From contig NZ_BNBC01000026.1 of NCBI RefSeq assembly GCF_014654675.1, forward strand, positions 78,562 through 135,688: 57,127 bases of DNA, read 5' to 3'. The stretch is from Streptomyces spiralis. Its GTDB lineage: Bacteria; Actinomycetota; Actinomycetes; Streptomycetales; Streptomycetaceae. The notes beneath the pieces were generated by a model. The model was not told where the DNA came from. It saw nothing but the letters and a program-made list of their open reading frames with translations, and did no database searches. Both the position numbers and the translations under genes were made by a program. Positions within the stretch are counted from its first letter, which is position 1. Every line of letters begins with the position of its first letter. Of this stretch, positions 42,303 to 50,690 are shown piece by piece.

Positions 42303-45300
42303 ATGTCCTGGCTGTCCAGATTCAGCCTCGCGCAACGGGCCCTGATCGGACTGATGTCGATCGTCGCGCTCGTCTTCGGCGCGATCGCCGTCCCCCAGCT
42401 CAAACAGCAGTTGCTGCCCAGCATCGAGCTCCCCATCGTGTCCGTGCTGGCGCCCTACCAGGGCGCGTCCCCGGACGTGGTGGAGAAGCAGGTGGTCGAG
42501 CCGCTGGAGGACAACCTCAAGGCCGTCGACGGCATCACCGGCGTCACCTCCACGGCGAGCGAGGGCAACGCCGTGATCACGGCGTCCTTCGACTACGGCA
42601 ACGACACCCAGCAGCTCGTCGCCGATGTCCAGCAGGCCGTCAACCGGGCCCGCGCCGGGCTCCCGGACGACGTCGACCCGCAGGTGATCGCCGGTTCGAC
42701 GGACGACATCCCGACCGTGGTCCTGGCCGTCACCTCCGGCAAGGACCAGCAGGCGCTCGCCGACCAGCTCGACAGGACGGTCGTGCCGGTCCTGAAGAAC
42801 ATCGACGGCGTCAGCCAGGTCACCGTCGACGGCGTACGGGACCTCCAGGTCACCGTCACCCCTGACGACGCGAAGCTCGCGCGGGCCGGTCTCACCTCCG
42901 CCGACCTGACGCAGGCCCTCCAGGCGGGCGGCGCCACCGTCCCGGCCGGTTCCTTCGACGAGGGCGGCGCCAACCGCACCGTCCAGGTCGGCGGCGGCTT
43001 CACCTCGATCGAGCAGATCCAGGACCTGATGGTCACCGGTCAGGGCGGCGCCGCCAAGAAGCCGGTCCGCCTCGGCGACGTCGCCGGCGTGCAGCAGGAG
43101 CCGGCCAAGGCCGACTCCATCACCCGCACCGACGGCCGGCCGAGCCTCGCCGTCGCCGTCACCATGGACCACGACGGCAGCGCGGTCGCGATCTCCGACG
43201 CGGTCAAGGACAAGCTGCCCGACCTGCGCAAGGACCTCGGCGCCGACGCGAAGATCACCACGGTCAGCGACCAGGGCCCGGCCGTCGCCAAGTCCATCCA
43301 CGGGCTGACCACGGAGGGCGCGCTCGGCCTGCTCTTCGCGGTCCTGGTCATCCTGGTCTTCCTGGCCTCGGTCCGCTCCACGCTGGTCACCGCGGTGTCG
43401 ATCCCGCTGTCCGTCGTCCTGGCCCTGCTCGTGCTGTGGACCCGCGACCTGTCGCTGAACATGCTGACGCTGGGCGCGCTGACCATCGCCATCGGCCGGG
43501 TCGTCGACGACTCGATCGTGGTCCTGGAGAACATCAAGCGTCACCTCGGCTACGGCGAGGAGCGGCGCGAGGCCATCCTGAACGCGGTGCGCGAGGTGGC
43601 CGGCGCGGTGACCTCCTCCACGCTCACCACGGTCGCCGTGTTCCTGCCGATCGGCCTGGTCGGCGGCATGGTGGGTGAGCTGTTCGGCCCGTTCAGCATC
43701 ACCGTCACCGCGGCCCTGCTGGCCTCGCTGCTGGTGGCCCTGACGGTCGTCCCGGTGCTGTCGTACTGGTTCCTGCGCGCGCCGAAGGGCACGCCCGCCC
43801 AGGCCGACGAGGCCCGCCGCCGGGCCGAGGAGAAGGAGGCGAACAGCCGCCTCCAGCGCCTCTACGTCCCCGTCCTGCGCTTCGCCACCCGCCGGCGCCT
43901 GACCAGCGTGCTGATCGCGGTGGTCGTGCTGGTCGGCACCTTCGGGATGACGCCGCTGCTGAAGACGAACTTCTTCGACTCCGGCGACCAGAAGGTCCTC
44001 AGCGTCAAGCAGGAGCTGAAGCCCGGCACCAGCCTGGCCGCGACCGACGCCCAGGCGAAGAAGGTCGAGAAGCTGCTCGCCGGGACCAAGGGCGTCAAGG
44101 ACTACCAGGTGACGGTCGGCTCCTCCGGCTTCATGGCCGCCTTCGGCGGCTCCACGGACACCAACCAGGCCTCGTACCAGGTGATGCTCGAGGACTCCGC
44201 GTCCGCCGACGACGTCCGCAAGGACATCGAGGACGGCCTGCACAAGCTGTCCGGCATCGGCACCACCACGGTCAACGCCGGTGACGGCTTCGGCGACCAG
44301 GACCTGAAGGTGGTCGTCAAGGCGGCCGACGGGGACGCGCTGCGCCAGGCCTCGGAGCAGGTCCGCAAGACCGTCGCCGGCCTGGGCGACGTCACCGACG
44401 TCACCAGCGACCTCTCGCAGAGCGTGCCCCGCATCTCGGTCCGCGCCAACGACAAGGCGGCGGCGGCCGGCTTCACCGACCAGACCCTCGGCATGGCCGT
44501 CGCCCAGTCGGTCAAGGGCACCACGGTCGCCAAGGCGACCCTGGACGACACCGAGCGGAACGTCGTCGTCAGGTCTGCCGAGCCCGCCGAGACGCTGGCC
44601 CAGCTCAAGAAGCTGCGGCTCGGCCCGGTGAAGCTGGGCGACATCGCGACCGTCAAGCTGGTCGACGGCCCGGTCTCGATGACCCGTATCGACGGTCAGC
44701 GCGCGGCGACCATCACCGCCAAGCCGACCGGCGACAACACCGGCGCGGTGAGCACGAAGCTCCAGTCGAAGATCAAGTCCCTGAAGCTCCCCGCGGGCGC
44801 CACGGCCGAGATCGGCGGCGTCACCTCCGACCAGAACGACGCGTTCAAGAACCTGGGCCTGGCCATGCTGGCGGCGATCGCGATCGTCTTCATGCTCCTG
44901 GTCGCGACGTTCCGCTCGCTCGTCCAGCCGCTGATCCTGCTGGTCTCGATCCCCTTCGCGGCCACGGGCGCACTCGGCCTCCTGATCGCCACCGGCACTC
45001 CGATGGGCGTCCCCGCCATGATCGGCATGCTGATGCTGATCGGCATCGTGGTCACCAACGCGATCGTCCTGATCGACCTGATCAACCAGTACCGCAAGCA
45101 GGGCCACGGCGTCGTCGAGGCCGTGGTGGAGGGCGGCCGCCACCGCCTCCGCCCGATCCTGATGACGGCCCTGGCGACGATCTTCGCCCTGCTCCCGATG
45201 GCCCTCGGGGTCACCGGCGAGGGCGGCTTCATCGCCCAGCCCCTGGCGGTGGTCGTGATCGGCGGCCTGATCACCTCCACCCTGCTGACCCTCCTCCTGG

Positions 45301-45413
45301 TCCCGACCCTCTACGCCATGCTGGAACTCCGCAAGGAGCGCCGCGCGAAGAAGCGCGCCGCCAAGCGCGAGGCGAAGGCGGAGACGGAGGAGCTGGAGCC
45401 CGCCGGCGTGTGA
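42303..45413 (+). CDS. RND-family efflux transporter (AcrB/HAE1-like)
   Basis: A 1036-residue inner-membrane pump with the RND duplicated plan: one helix, large periplasmic-type loop, five helices, then the same again. Signatures are MSWLSRFSLAQRALIGLMSIV at the start, LPSIELPIVSVLAPYQGASPDVVEKQVVEPLE, the proton-relay helix GRVVDDSIVVLENIKRHL, and VTNAIVLIDLINQYRKQGHG in the second half. Substrate may be drugs, lipids or siderophores; no membrane-fusion protein or outer-membrane channel is present. The ATG at 42303 follows GGAAGAGAG. It lies 224 bp after the response regulator. Confidence 0.93.
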   Translation: MSWLSRFSLAQRALIGLMSIVALVFGAIAVPQLKQQLLPSIELPIVSVLAPYQGASPDVVEKQVVEPLEDNLKAVDGITGVTSTASEGNAVITASFDYGNDTQQLVADVQQAVNRARAGLPDDVDPQVIAGSTDDIPTVVLAVTSGKDQQALADQLDRTVVPVLKNIDGVSQVTVDGVRDLQVTVTPDDAKLARAGLTSADLTQALQAGGATVPAGSFDEGGANRTVQVGGGFTSIEQIQDLMVTGQGGAAKKPVRLGDVAGVQQEPAKADSITRTDGRPSLAVAVTMDHDGSAVAISDAVKDKLPDLRKDLGADAKITTVSDQGPAVAKSIHGLTTEGALGLLFAVLVILVFLASVRSTLVTAVSIPLSVVLALLVLWTRDLSLNMLTLGALTIAIGRVVDDSIVVLENIKRHLGYGEERREAILNAVREVAGAVTSSTLTTVAVFLPIGLVGGMVGELFGPFSITVTAALLASLLVALTVVPVLSYWFLRAPKGTPAQADEARRRAEEKEANSRLQRLYVPVLRFATRRRLTSVLIAVVVLVGTFGMTPLLKTNFFDSGDQKVLSVKQELKPGTSLAATDAQAKKVEKLLAGTKGVKDYQVTVGSSGFMAAFGGSTDTNQASYQVMLEDSASADDVRKDIEDGLHKLSGIGTTTVNAGDGFGDQDLKVVVKAADGDALRQASEQVRKTVAGLGDVTDVTSDLSQSVPRISVRANDKAAAAGFTDQTLGMAVAQSVKGTTVAKATLDDTERNVVVRSAEPAETLAQLKKLRLGPVKLGDIATVKLVDGPVSMTRIDGQRAATITAKPTGDNTGAVSTKLQSKIKSLKLPAGATAEIGGVTSDQNDAFKNLGLAMLAAIAIVFMLLVATFRSLVQPLILLVSIPFAATGALGLLIATGTPMGVPAMIGMLMLIGIVVTNAIVLIDLINQYRKQGHGVVEAVVEGGRHRLRPILMTALATIFALLPMALGVTGEGGFIAQPLAVVVIGGLITSTLLTLLLVPTLYAMLELRKERRAKKRAAKREAKAETEELEPAGV

Positions 45414-45416
45414 GCA

Positions 45417-45469
45417 CATGACGAAGGGGCCGGTCCACGCGCGTCGCGTGGACCGGCCCCTTCGTCATG
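45417..45469. terminator. Bidirectional 25-bp hairpin terminator
   Basis: Perfect 25-bp stem (45417-45441 with 45445-45469) with a 3-base loop, between the convergent RND and nadA genes. Confidence 0.92.
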
Positions 45470-45475
45470 GACGAG

Positions 45476-46660
45476 CTACGGCAGCGCCAGCATGCGCTCC
45501 AGGGCCAGCTTCGCGAAGGCCTCCGTCTCCTTGTCGACCTGGATGCGGTTGACGAGGTTGCCCTCGGCCAGGGACTCCAGGGCCCAGACCAGGTGGGGGA
45601 GGTCGATGCGGTTCATGGTGGAGCAGAAGCAGACCGTCTTGTCGAGGAAGACGATCTCCTTGCCCTCCGGTGCGAAACGGTTCGCCAGGCGGCGCACCAG
45701 GTTCAGCTCCGTGCCGATGGCCCACTTGGAGCCGGCCGGGGCCGCCTCCAGGGCCTTGATGATGTACTCGGTGGAGCCGACGTAGTCGGCCGCGGCGACC
45801 ACCTCGTGCTTGCACTCGGGGTGCACCAGGACGTTGACGCCGGGAATGCGCTCGCGGACGTCGTTGACCGAGTCGAGGCTGAAGCGGCCGTGGACCGAGC
45901 AGTGACCGCGCCACAGGATCATCTTGGCCGCGCGCAGCTCCTCGGCGGTCAGCCCGCCGTTCGGCCGGTGCGGGTTGTAGACGACGCAGTCCTCCAGGGA
46001 CATGCCCATGTCCCTCACCGCCGTGTTGCGGCCCAGGTGCTGGTCGGGCAGGAACAGGACCTTCTCGCCCTGCTCGAAGGCCCACTCCAGGGCCCGCTTG
46101 GCGTTGGACGACGTGCAGATGGTGCCGCCGTGCTTGCCCGTGAACGCCTTGATGTCGGCCGAGGAGTTCATGTAGGAGACGGGGACCACCTGCTCGGCGA
46201 TCCCGGCTTCCGTCAGGACGTCCCAGCACTCCGCGACCTGCTCCGCCGTCGCCATGTCGGCCATGGAGCAGCCCGCCGCCAGGTCCGGCAGGACCACCTT
46301 CTGGTCGTCGGACGTCAGGATGTCCGCGGACTCCGCCATGAAGTGCACGCCGCAGAACACGATGTACTCGGCCTGCGGCCGGGCGGCAGCGTCCCGCGCC
46401 AGCTTGAAGGAGTCGCCCGTGACGTCGGCGAACTGGATGACCTCGTCGCGCTGGTAGTGGTGGCCCAGCACGAAGACCTTGTCCCCGAGCTTCTCCTTGG
46501 CCGCGCGGGCACGCGCCACGAGGTCCGGGTCGGACGGGGAGGGGAGCTCGCCGGGACACTCCACACCGCGCTCGCTCTTCGGGTCGGCCTCACGGCCGAG
46601 CAGCAGCAGGGCGAGGGGCGTCGGCTGTACGTCGAGCTCCTGGGTTTGGGCGGTGGTCAC
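45476..46660 (-). CDS. nadA: Quinolinate synthase A
   Basis: Condenses iminoaspartate with dihydroxyacetone phosphate to quinolinate in de novo NAD synthesis; a 4Fe-4S enzyme. The 394 residues are the long actinobacterial form. LGHHYQRDEVIQFADVTGDS, three cluster-ligand candidates (Cys in IVFCGVHFM, ICTSSNA and VCFCSTMN) and HPECKHEVV are visible. GTG 46660 (TTAQTQELDVQPTP) is preferred; GTG 46669 is an alternative. nadB and nadC are not in the window. Two palindromes flank its promoter, and a perfect hairpin lies beyond the stop. Confidence 0.95.
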   Translation of the reverse strand: MTTAQTQELDVQPTPLALLLLGREADPKSERGVECPGELPSPSDPDLVARARAAKEKLGDKVFVLGHHYQRDEVIQFADVTGDSFKLARDAAARPQAEYIVFCGVHFMAESADILTSDDQKVVLPDLAAGCSMADMATAEQVAECWDVLTEAGIAEQVVPVSYMNSSADIKAFTGKHGGTICTSSNAKRALEWAFEQGEKVLFLPDQHLGRNTAVRDMGMSLEDCVVYNPHRPNGGLTAEELRAAKMILWRGHCSVHGRFSLDSVNDVRERIPGVNVLVHPECKHEVVAAADYVGSTEYIIKALEAAPAGSKWAIGTELNLVRRLANRFAPEGKEIVFLDKTVCFCSTMNRIDLPHLVWALESLAEGNLVNRIQVDKETEAFAKLALERMLALP

Positions 46661-46682
46661 GACACGCACCCTTTCTACTTTT

Positions 46683-46729
46683 CGTCGAACTGACGCTATT
46701 TATCATAACCGCTTCACGTCAGTTTGACG
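46683..46729 (-). promoter_or_regulatory. nadA promoter flanked by two 13-bp palindromes (candidate operator)
   Basis: CGTCGAACTGACG (46683-46695) and CGTCAGTTTGACG (46717-46729) are near-identical inverted copies, each itself symmetric (CGTCA-n3-TGACG). Between them on the minus strand lies a TATGAT -10 (46702-46707) in an AT-rich patch unusual for this genome. Such an arrangement suggests repression of nadA by a dimeric regulator. I cannot assign the protein. Confidence 0.6.
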
Positions 46730-46892
46730 ATGGGCCATTGTGTCCATGTGACGTGAATCCCGACACGGCACCGGCACTCGGACCCGACACACGCCCGTCA
46801 CGGAGCCGTCCTCCGGCGTTGTCGCGTTCGTCGCTTCGTCCGCGGGCCGCTGTCAGCCGCTCGGCGCATGTGCGAGCATGAAGAGGACGAGC
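46730..46892. other. Unannotated stretch of the nadA-erpA gap
   Basis: The nadA-erpA gap is 334 bp. Besides the nadA operator and the possible small ORF described separately, I see nothing identifiable here. A 7-bp inverted repeat CTTGCCG...CGGCAAG lies further on, at 46940-46964. Confidence 0.5.
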
Positions 46893-46994
46893 ATGGACAA
46901 GAGAAAAAGCATGTGCTCGGCCCGGAATGAATCCGCGGCCTTGCCGGTTGCACTCGTCGGCAAGCAGTCTCCGTACAACCCGGGAGAGATGTAG
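46893..46994 (+). CDS. Possible 33-residue small protein upstream of erpA
   Basis: ATG 46893 follows AGAGGA at good spacing and opens a frame reading MDKRKSMCSARNESAALP and ending NPGEM, whose TAG stop is directly followed by the erpA ATG. The final codons overlap the erpA ribosome site (GGGAGAG), so the two could be translationally coupled. Codon use is mixed (AGA, AAA, TCT present; about three quarters of third positions G or C), which is weak for a Streptomyces gene. It may be a leader peptide or chance. Confidence 0.3.
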   Translation: MDKRKSMCSARNESAALPVALVGKQSPYNPGEM

Positions 46995-47351
46995 ATGTCC
47001 GTATCGGACGAGACCACCACCGTCACCGACGGCATCATCCTGACCGACGCGGCCGCGTCCAAGGTCAAGGCCCTGCTCGACCAGGAAGGCCGTGACGATC
47101 TCGCCCTGCGCGTCGCCGTTCAGCCCGGTGGCTGCTCCGGCCTGCGCTACCAGCTCTTCTTCGACGAGCGCTCCCTCGACGGCGACGTGAAGAAGGACTT
47201 CGGCGGTGTCAAGGTCGTCACCGACCGCATGAGCGCTCCGTACCTGGGCGGCGCCACCATCGACTTCGTGGACACGATCGAGAAGCAGGGCTTCACGATC
47301 GACAACCCGAACGCGACGGGCTCCTGCGCCTGCGGCGACTCCTTCAGCTGA
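46995..47351 (+). CDS. erpA: A-type iron-sulfur cluster carrier (ErpA/HesB-like)
   Basis: A 118-residue HesB/YadR/YfhF-fold protein that passes Fe-S clusters to client enzymes. The three conserved cysteines are present: GGCSGLRYQLFFDE in the middle and GSCACGDSF at the C-terminus. IILTDAAASKVKALLDQEGRDDLALRV is the typical N-terminal part. The ATG at 46995 follows GGGAGAG. It is divergent from nadA, whose product is a 4Fe-4S enzyme, and LipA in this window is another potential client (inference). Confidence 0.93.
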   Translation: MSVSDETTTVTDGIILTDAAASKVKALLDQEGRDDLALRVAVQPGGCSGLRYQLFFDERSLDGDVKKDFGGVKVVTDRMSAPYLGGATIDFVDTIEKQGFTIDNPNATGSCACGDSFS

Positions 47352-47400
47352 CCCGGCCCGGCCCCGCCGGGATCGTACGGACACGGCGCGGCCGCGTGAC

Positions 47401-47443
47401 GGAAAAGGCGGCGGTCCCCCTCCATGGGGGGCTGCCGCCTTCC
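47401..47443. terminator. Hairpin terminator after erpA
   Basis: A long interrupted stem (GGAA-AGGCGGC ... GCCGCCT-TCC with an inner CCCCC/GGGGG pair) 50-92 bp past the erpA stop. It also lies beyond the convergent membrane-protein gene. Confidence 0.75.
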
Positions 47444-47468
47444 GTATGCGCCCGGTCTCGCGTCCAGG

Positions 47469-49220
47469 TCACCTGACCGGCTGACCGGCCGATCGCGGCG
47501 GTGCGGGCAGCCGGGCTCCCGGCTTCACCTGCGGGACCTGGCTGCCGTCCGACCCGACCACCTTCCGGTCCCCGAGCGGCCGGTCCAGGTGCACCGACTG
47601 CCGGTACTCCTTGGCGATCAGGATGCAGACCTTGTCCGGCCACGGAGTCTCGGTCACCGTGACGGTCACCCGGTCGGAGCTCTCCTTCGCCGACGTCCTG
47701 TAGTCGGCGCACACCCCGCCCTCGAAGCTCACCGTCAGCTCGTCGCCCTCGGTGCTGTAGCCGGACACCCGCACGTCACGGGTCGCCGGTGCGGCGCCCG
47801 AGCCGCTGGGCCGCGGCTCCGGCGGCCCGGACGGCGCGCCCGGTGAGCTCAGGTACTTCGGGTCGACGGCCGGGTACGTCACCGTGAAGCCGTCGCCGCC
47901 CTGCCCGGACGCCCCCCGCACCCGGAACAGCCAGGAGGGCACCAGCGTCTGCCGTCCGTTCGAGGAGTGCGACGCCAGACCGAACACGGCCCGCTCGACG
48001 GTGAAGGCGTCCTGCCCGGCACTCCGGCCCGAGGGCCCGGAGGCCGCGGAGTTCCCGGAGGCACCGCACGGCGCCTCCAGACGGTCCTTGAGCGGTACGG
48101 GACTGGCGCAGCCGCCGATGCCCATGCGGTGGTCGGTGCGCGGGGCCGCGTTCATCAGGTCCAGCGTCCTGCGCGCGCTCAGCACGGGATAGGTCTCGCC
48201 CTCGACCGGCGCCTTCACCTGCCCGCTGCCGCCGACCACCTCGCCCTGCGGGCTGACGGTCAGGCCCGTCGTCCAGCCGTACGCCGGCAGCCCGCCGAAC
48301 CGCGGATCGGCGTTGACGACCCGCTGGGCGCCCATGACCTGGCTCGCGTCCACCTTCGCGTCGTCCTGCCCCAGCGCCTTGAGCACCGGAGCCGCCGCCT
48401 TCTCGGCCGCCGCCACGCTCACCGGGTGGCCGGCGGGAGCGGCCGGGTCGTGCGTGCACACCACGCCCTTGCAGTCGTCGGTGCCCGGCGCGTACCGGCT
48501 GAACGTCCAGGTCCCCGGTGCCTGCCGGTTCACCCGCAGCATCGGACCGGCCCCGTCCTTGCCGGTCCCGACCCGCCACGCCTGCGCGTCGGCCACGACG
48601 GCGCCCTCCACGCCGAGTGCCCTGGCCAGGCGGGCCACCTCGTCGCGCGTGACCTCGCCCCGCGGCTCGTACACCGGCGCGGAGGCGGGCCCGGCGGGCA
48701 GCGTTCCGGCGGCGCGGTAGGTGGCGCCGTAGGGGTTGGGCTCGCCGGGCGCGATCCCGCTCGTGCCGGCCGTGGCGCCCGTACCCCCCGTACGACCGGA
48801 GGCGTAGTCGTCGAGGACGAGCGGCGGGGGAGTGCCGTGGCCGCGGGAGGCCGCCGAACCCGTACGGTCGCCGGAGCCGTCGTACGCGCTCGTGGCGAGG
48901 TACGCCCCGCCGCCGCCCACCAGCAGCACGGCCGCGGCGACCGAGGCGGCGACCAGCGGAGACCGGCCCCGGCCGAACCGGCCGCCACTGCCGCCGCCTT
49001 CGTCATCGCCCCGGCCGTGGTCACCGCCGTCGCCTTCGCCGCCGCCCTGGCCGTCGTCACCGCCCTCGCCGTGGCCGTCGCCTCCGCCGTCGCCGGTGGT
49101 GCTCACCGGCGGGACCTCGGGCTCCGGCGCCTCCGGCCGTGCCGCGGTGTCCTCGGCGGCACCCGCGGCCTCGGCCTCGGCCGCGGCCGTGTCGTCGTGG
49201 TCGGGTCGCTCGGTGTTCAC
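47469..49220 (-). CDS. Large single-pass membrane protein with Gly/Asp-rich linker
   Basis: A 583-residue protein. Residues 1-60 are acidic Ala/Glu-rich (NTERPDHDDTAAAEAEA), then a Gly/Asp/His-rich low-complexity linker leads into one hydrophobic helix (about 105-128, PLVAASVAAAVLLVGGGGAYLA). The remaining ~450 residues should be outside. They contain cysteines (DDCKGVVCTHD, GGCASPV, LEAPCGAS, GGVCADY) that may form disulfides, and repeated Gly/Ser/Pro linkers. A similar layout is known in Streptomyces membrane proteins near nadA; function unknown. GTG 49220 has an AAGGAG site. Confidence 0.75.
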   Translation of the reverse strand: MNTERPDHDDTAAAEAEAAGAAEDTAARPEAPEPEVPPVSTTGDGGGDGHGEGGDDGQGGGEGDGGDHGRGDDEGGGSGGRFGRGRSPLVAASVAAAVLLVGGGGAYLATSAYDGSGDRTGSAASRGHGTPPPLVLDDYASGRTGGTGATAGTSGIAPGEPNPYGATYRAAGTLPAGPASAPVYEPRGEVTRDEVARLARALGVEGAVVADAQAWRVGTGKDGAGPMLRVNRQAPGTWTFSRYAPGTDDCKGVVCTHDPAAPAGHPVSVAAAEKAAAPVLKALGQDDAKVDASQVMGAQRVVNADPRFGGLPAYGWTTGLTVSPQGEVVGGSGQVKAPVEGETYPVLSARRTLDLMNAAPRTDHRMGIGGCASPVPLKDRLEAPCGASGNSAASGPSGRSAGQDAFTVERAVFGLASHSSNGRQTLVPSWLFRVRGASGQGGDGFTVTYPAVDPKYLSSPGAPSGPPEPRPSGSGAAPATRDVRVSGYSTEGDELTVSFEGGVCADYRTSAKESSDRVTVTVTETPWPDKVCILIAKEYRQSVHLDRPLGDRKVVGSDGSQVPQVKPGARLPAPPRSAGQPVR

Positions 49221-49363
49221 CGCATCGCTCCTTCGGCTGCACAGCTGTCCCTGTGACCCTGACCCGGCCCTGACAAAGCAGCCGGTCCGACGGGTCGTAT
49301 CCCGCATCCCCCATACGGGGGACAGCGATGGGACGCAGCGGGGGAGCGCGCGGTTCCCCGGTC

Positions 49364-49576
49364 TCAGTCCCCGTAGTCCGACATCGCCTCCAGCAGGCGG
49401 GCCGAGGAGGCCGGCACATCCACCCCGTGGATGCGGGACGGCGGCACCGGCCGCCGGGACCCCCGGTCGGGAGCCGCCCAGTGAGGGGCCATCCGGGCGC
49501 AGTCCCCGCGAAGTGACGCGAGATCGCCTTCCGGGTCGGCCGGACCAGGGGCAGCATGGACCGTGTGGTTCGTCAT
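49364..49576 (-). CDS. Small hypothetical protein
   Basis: A 70-residue protein starting MTNHTVHAAPGPADPEGDLASL and ending ASSARLLEAMSDYGD. No membrane segment or known domain is visible. TACGGT ends 6 bases before the ATG, which would fit a leaderless message; there is no ribosome site. The C-terminal helix and promoter placement favour a real gene but evidence is limited. Confidence 0.45.
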   Translation of the reverse strand: MTNHTVHAAPGPADPEGDLASLRGDCARMAPHWAAPDRGSRRPVPPSRIHGVDVPASSARLLEAMSDYGD

Positions 49577-49582
49577 GGCCGC

Positions 49583-49588
49583 ACCGTA
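49583..49588 (-). promoter_or_regulatory. -10 element TACGGT, possible leaderless start
   Basis: TACGGT on the minus strand ends 6 bases before the ATG of the 70-residue protein. Confidence 0.35.
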
Positions 49589-49709
49589 AGCACGGACGAG
49601 GCCGCCGAGAAAGATCTACCATCGGGTAGTTTTGTCCGCTTCAGCGTCACCCGCCCACCGGGTAGCGTGAACTGTCAATCGCCTCCTCCCTCCCAGGAGA
49701 GTCCACGCC

Positions 49710-50684
49710 GTGCGCATCGCAGTCACCGGCTCCATCGCCACCGACCACCTCATGACCTTCCCCGGCCGGTTCGCCGACCAGCTCGTCGCCGACCGGCTGC
49801 ACACGGTCTCCCTCTCCTTCCTGGTCGACCAGCTGGACGTGCGGCGCGGCGGAGTGGCCGCCAACATCGCCTTCGGCATGGGCCAGCTGGGCACCCGGCC
49901 GATCCTGGCGGGTGCCGCCGGAGCCGACTTCGGCGAGTACCGTGCCTGGCTGGACCGGCACGGCGTGGACACCTCCTCCGTCCGTATCTCCGAGACGCTG
50001 CACACCGCCCGCTTCGTGTGCACCACCGACGCCGACCACAACCAGATCGGCTCCTTCTACACCGGTGCGATGAGCGAGGCCCGGCTCATCGAGCTCAAGA
50101 CCGTCGCGGACCGCGTCGGCGGCCTGGACCTGGTGCTCATCGGCGCCGACGACCCGGAGGCGATGCTCCGGCACACCGAGGAGTGCCGTACCCGGTCCAT
50201 TCCGTTCGCCGCCGACTTCTCCCAGCAGATCGCCCGTATGGACGGCGACGAGATCCGGATACTGCTGGACGGGGCGACGTACCTGTTCTCGAACGAGTAC
50301 GAGAAGGGCCTGATCGAGACCAAGACCGGCTGGAGCGACGCCGAGATCCTCGGCCGTGTCGGCCACCGGGTGACCACCCTCGGCTCGCGCGGGGTGCGCA
50401 TCGAGCGCGCCGGCGAGGACCCGATCGAGGTCGGCTGCCCGGACGAGGAGCGCAAGGCCGACCCGACCGGCGTGGGCGACGCCTTCCGCGCCGGATTCCT
50501 GTCGGGGCTGGCCTGGGGGGTCTCGCTGGAGCGTGCCGCACAGGTCGGCTGCATGCTGGCGACCCTTGTCATCGAGACGGTGGGCACGCAGGAGTACCAG
50601 CTGCGGCGGGCCCACTTCATGGAGCGGTTCACCAAGGCGTACGGGGACGAGGCCGCGCAGGAGGTGCGGGCACACCTCGGCTGA
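49710..50684 (+). CDS. PfkB-family carbohydrate/nucleoside kinase
   Basis: A 324-residue ribokinase-fold kinase. RRGGVAANIAFGMGQLG is PfkB signature 1. The C-terminal signature reads DPTGVGDAFRAGFLSGL, with Val in place of the usual Ala in GAGD; the catalytic Asp is intact. The overall sequence resembles adenosine kinase-like members, but substrate cannot be assigned. The GTG at 49710 is preceded by AGGAGAG. An inverted repeat CTACC-ATC-GGGTAG (near 49616) lies in the promoter region. Convergent with the cysteine desulfurase gene across a C-rich tract. Confidence 0.9.
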   Translation: MRIAVTGSIATDHLMTFPGRFADQLVADRLHTVSLSFLVDQLDVRRGGVAANIAFGMGQLGTRPILAGAAGADFGEYRAWLDRHGVDTSSVRISETLHTARFVCTTDADHNQIGSFYTGAMSEARLIELKTVADRVGGLDLVLIGADDPEAMLRHTEECRTRSIPFAADFSQQIARMDGDEIRILLDGATYLFSNEYEKGLIETKTGWSDAEILGRVGHRVTTLGSRGVRIERAGEDPIEVGCPDEERKADPTGVGDAFRAGFLSGLAWGVSLERAAQVGCMLATLVIETVGTQEYQLRRAHFMERFTKAYGDEAAQEVRAHLG

Positions 50685-50690
50685 GGCCTG

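Noticed and set aside
42249..45419. Long antisense frame across the RND gene
   Set aside because: Low-complexity Gly/Asp/Arg translation with no motif; the sense strand encodes a complete RND pump with conserved residues.
46868..46930. A 20-codon frame rich in Glu and His upstream of erpA
   Set aside because: No ribosome site, and it overlaps the better-supported 33-codon frame that has one.
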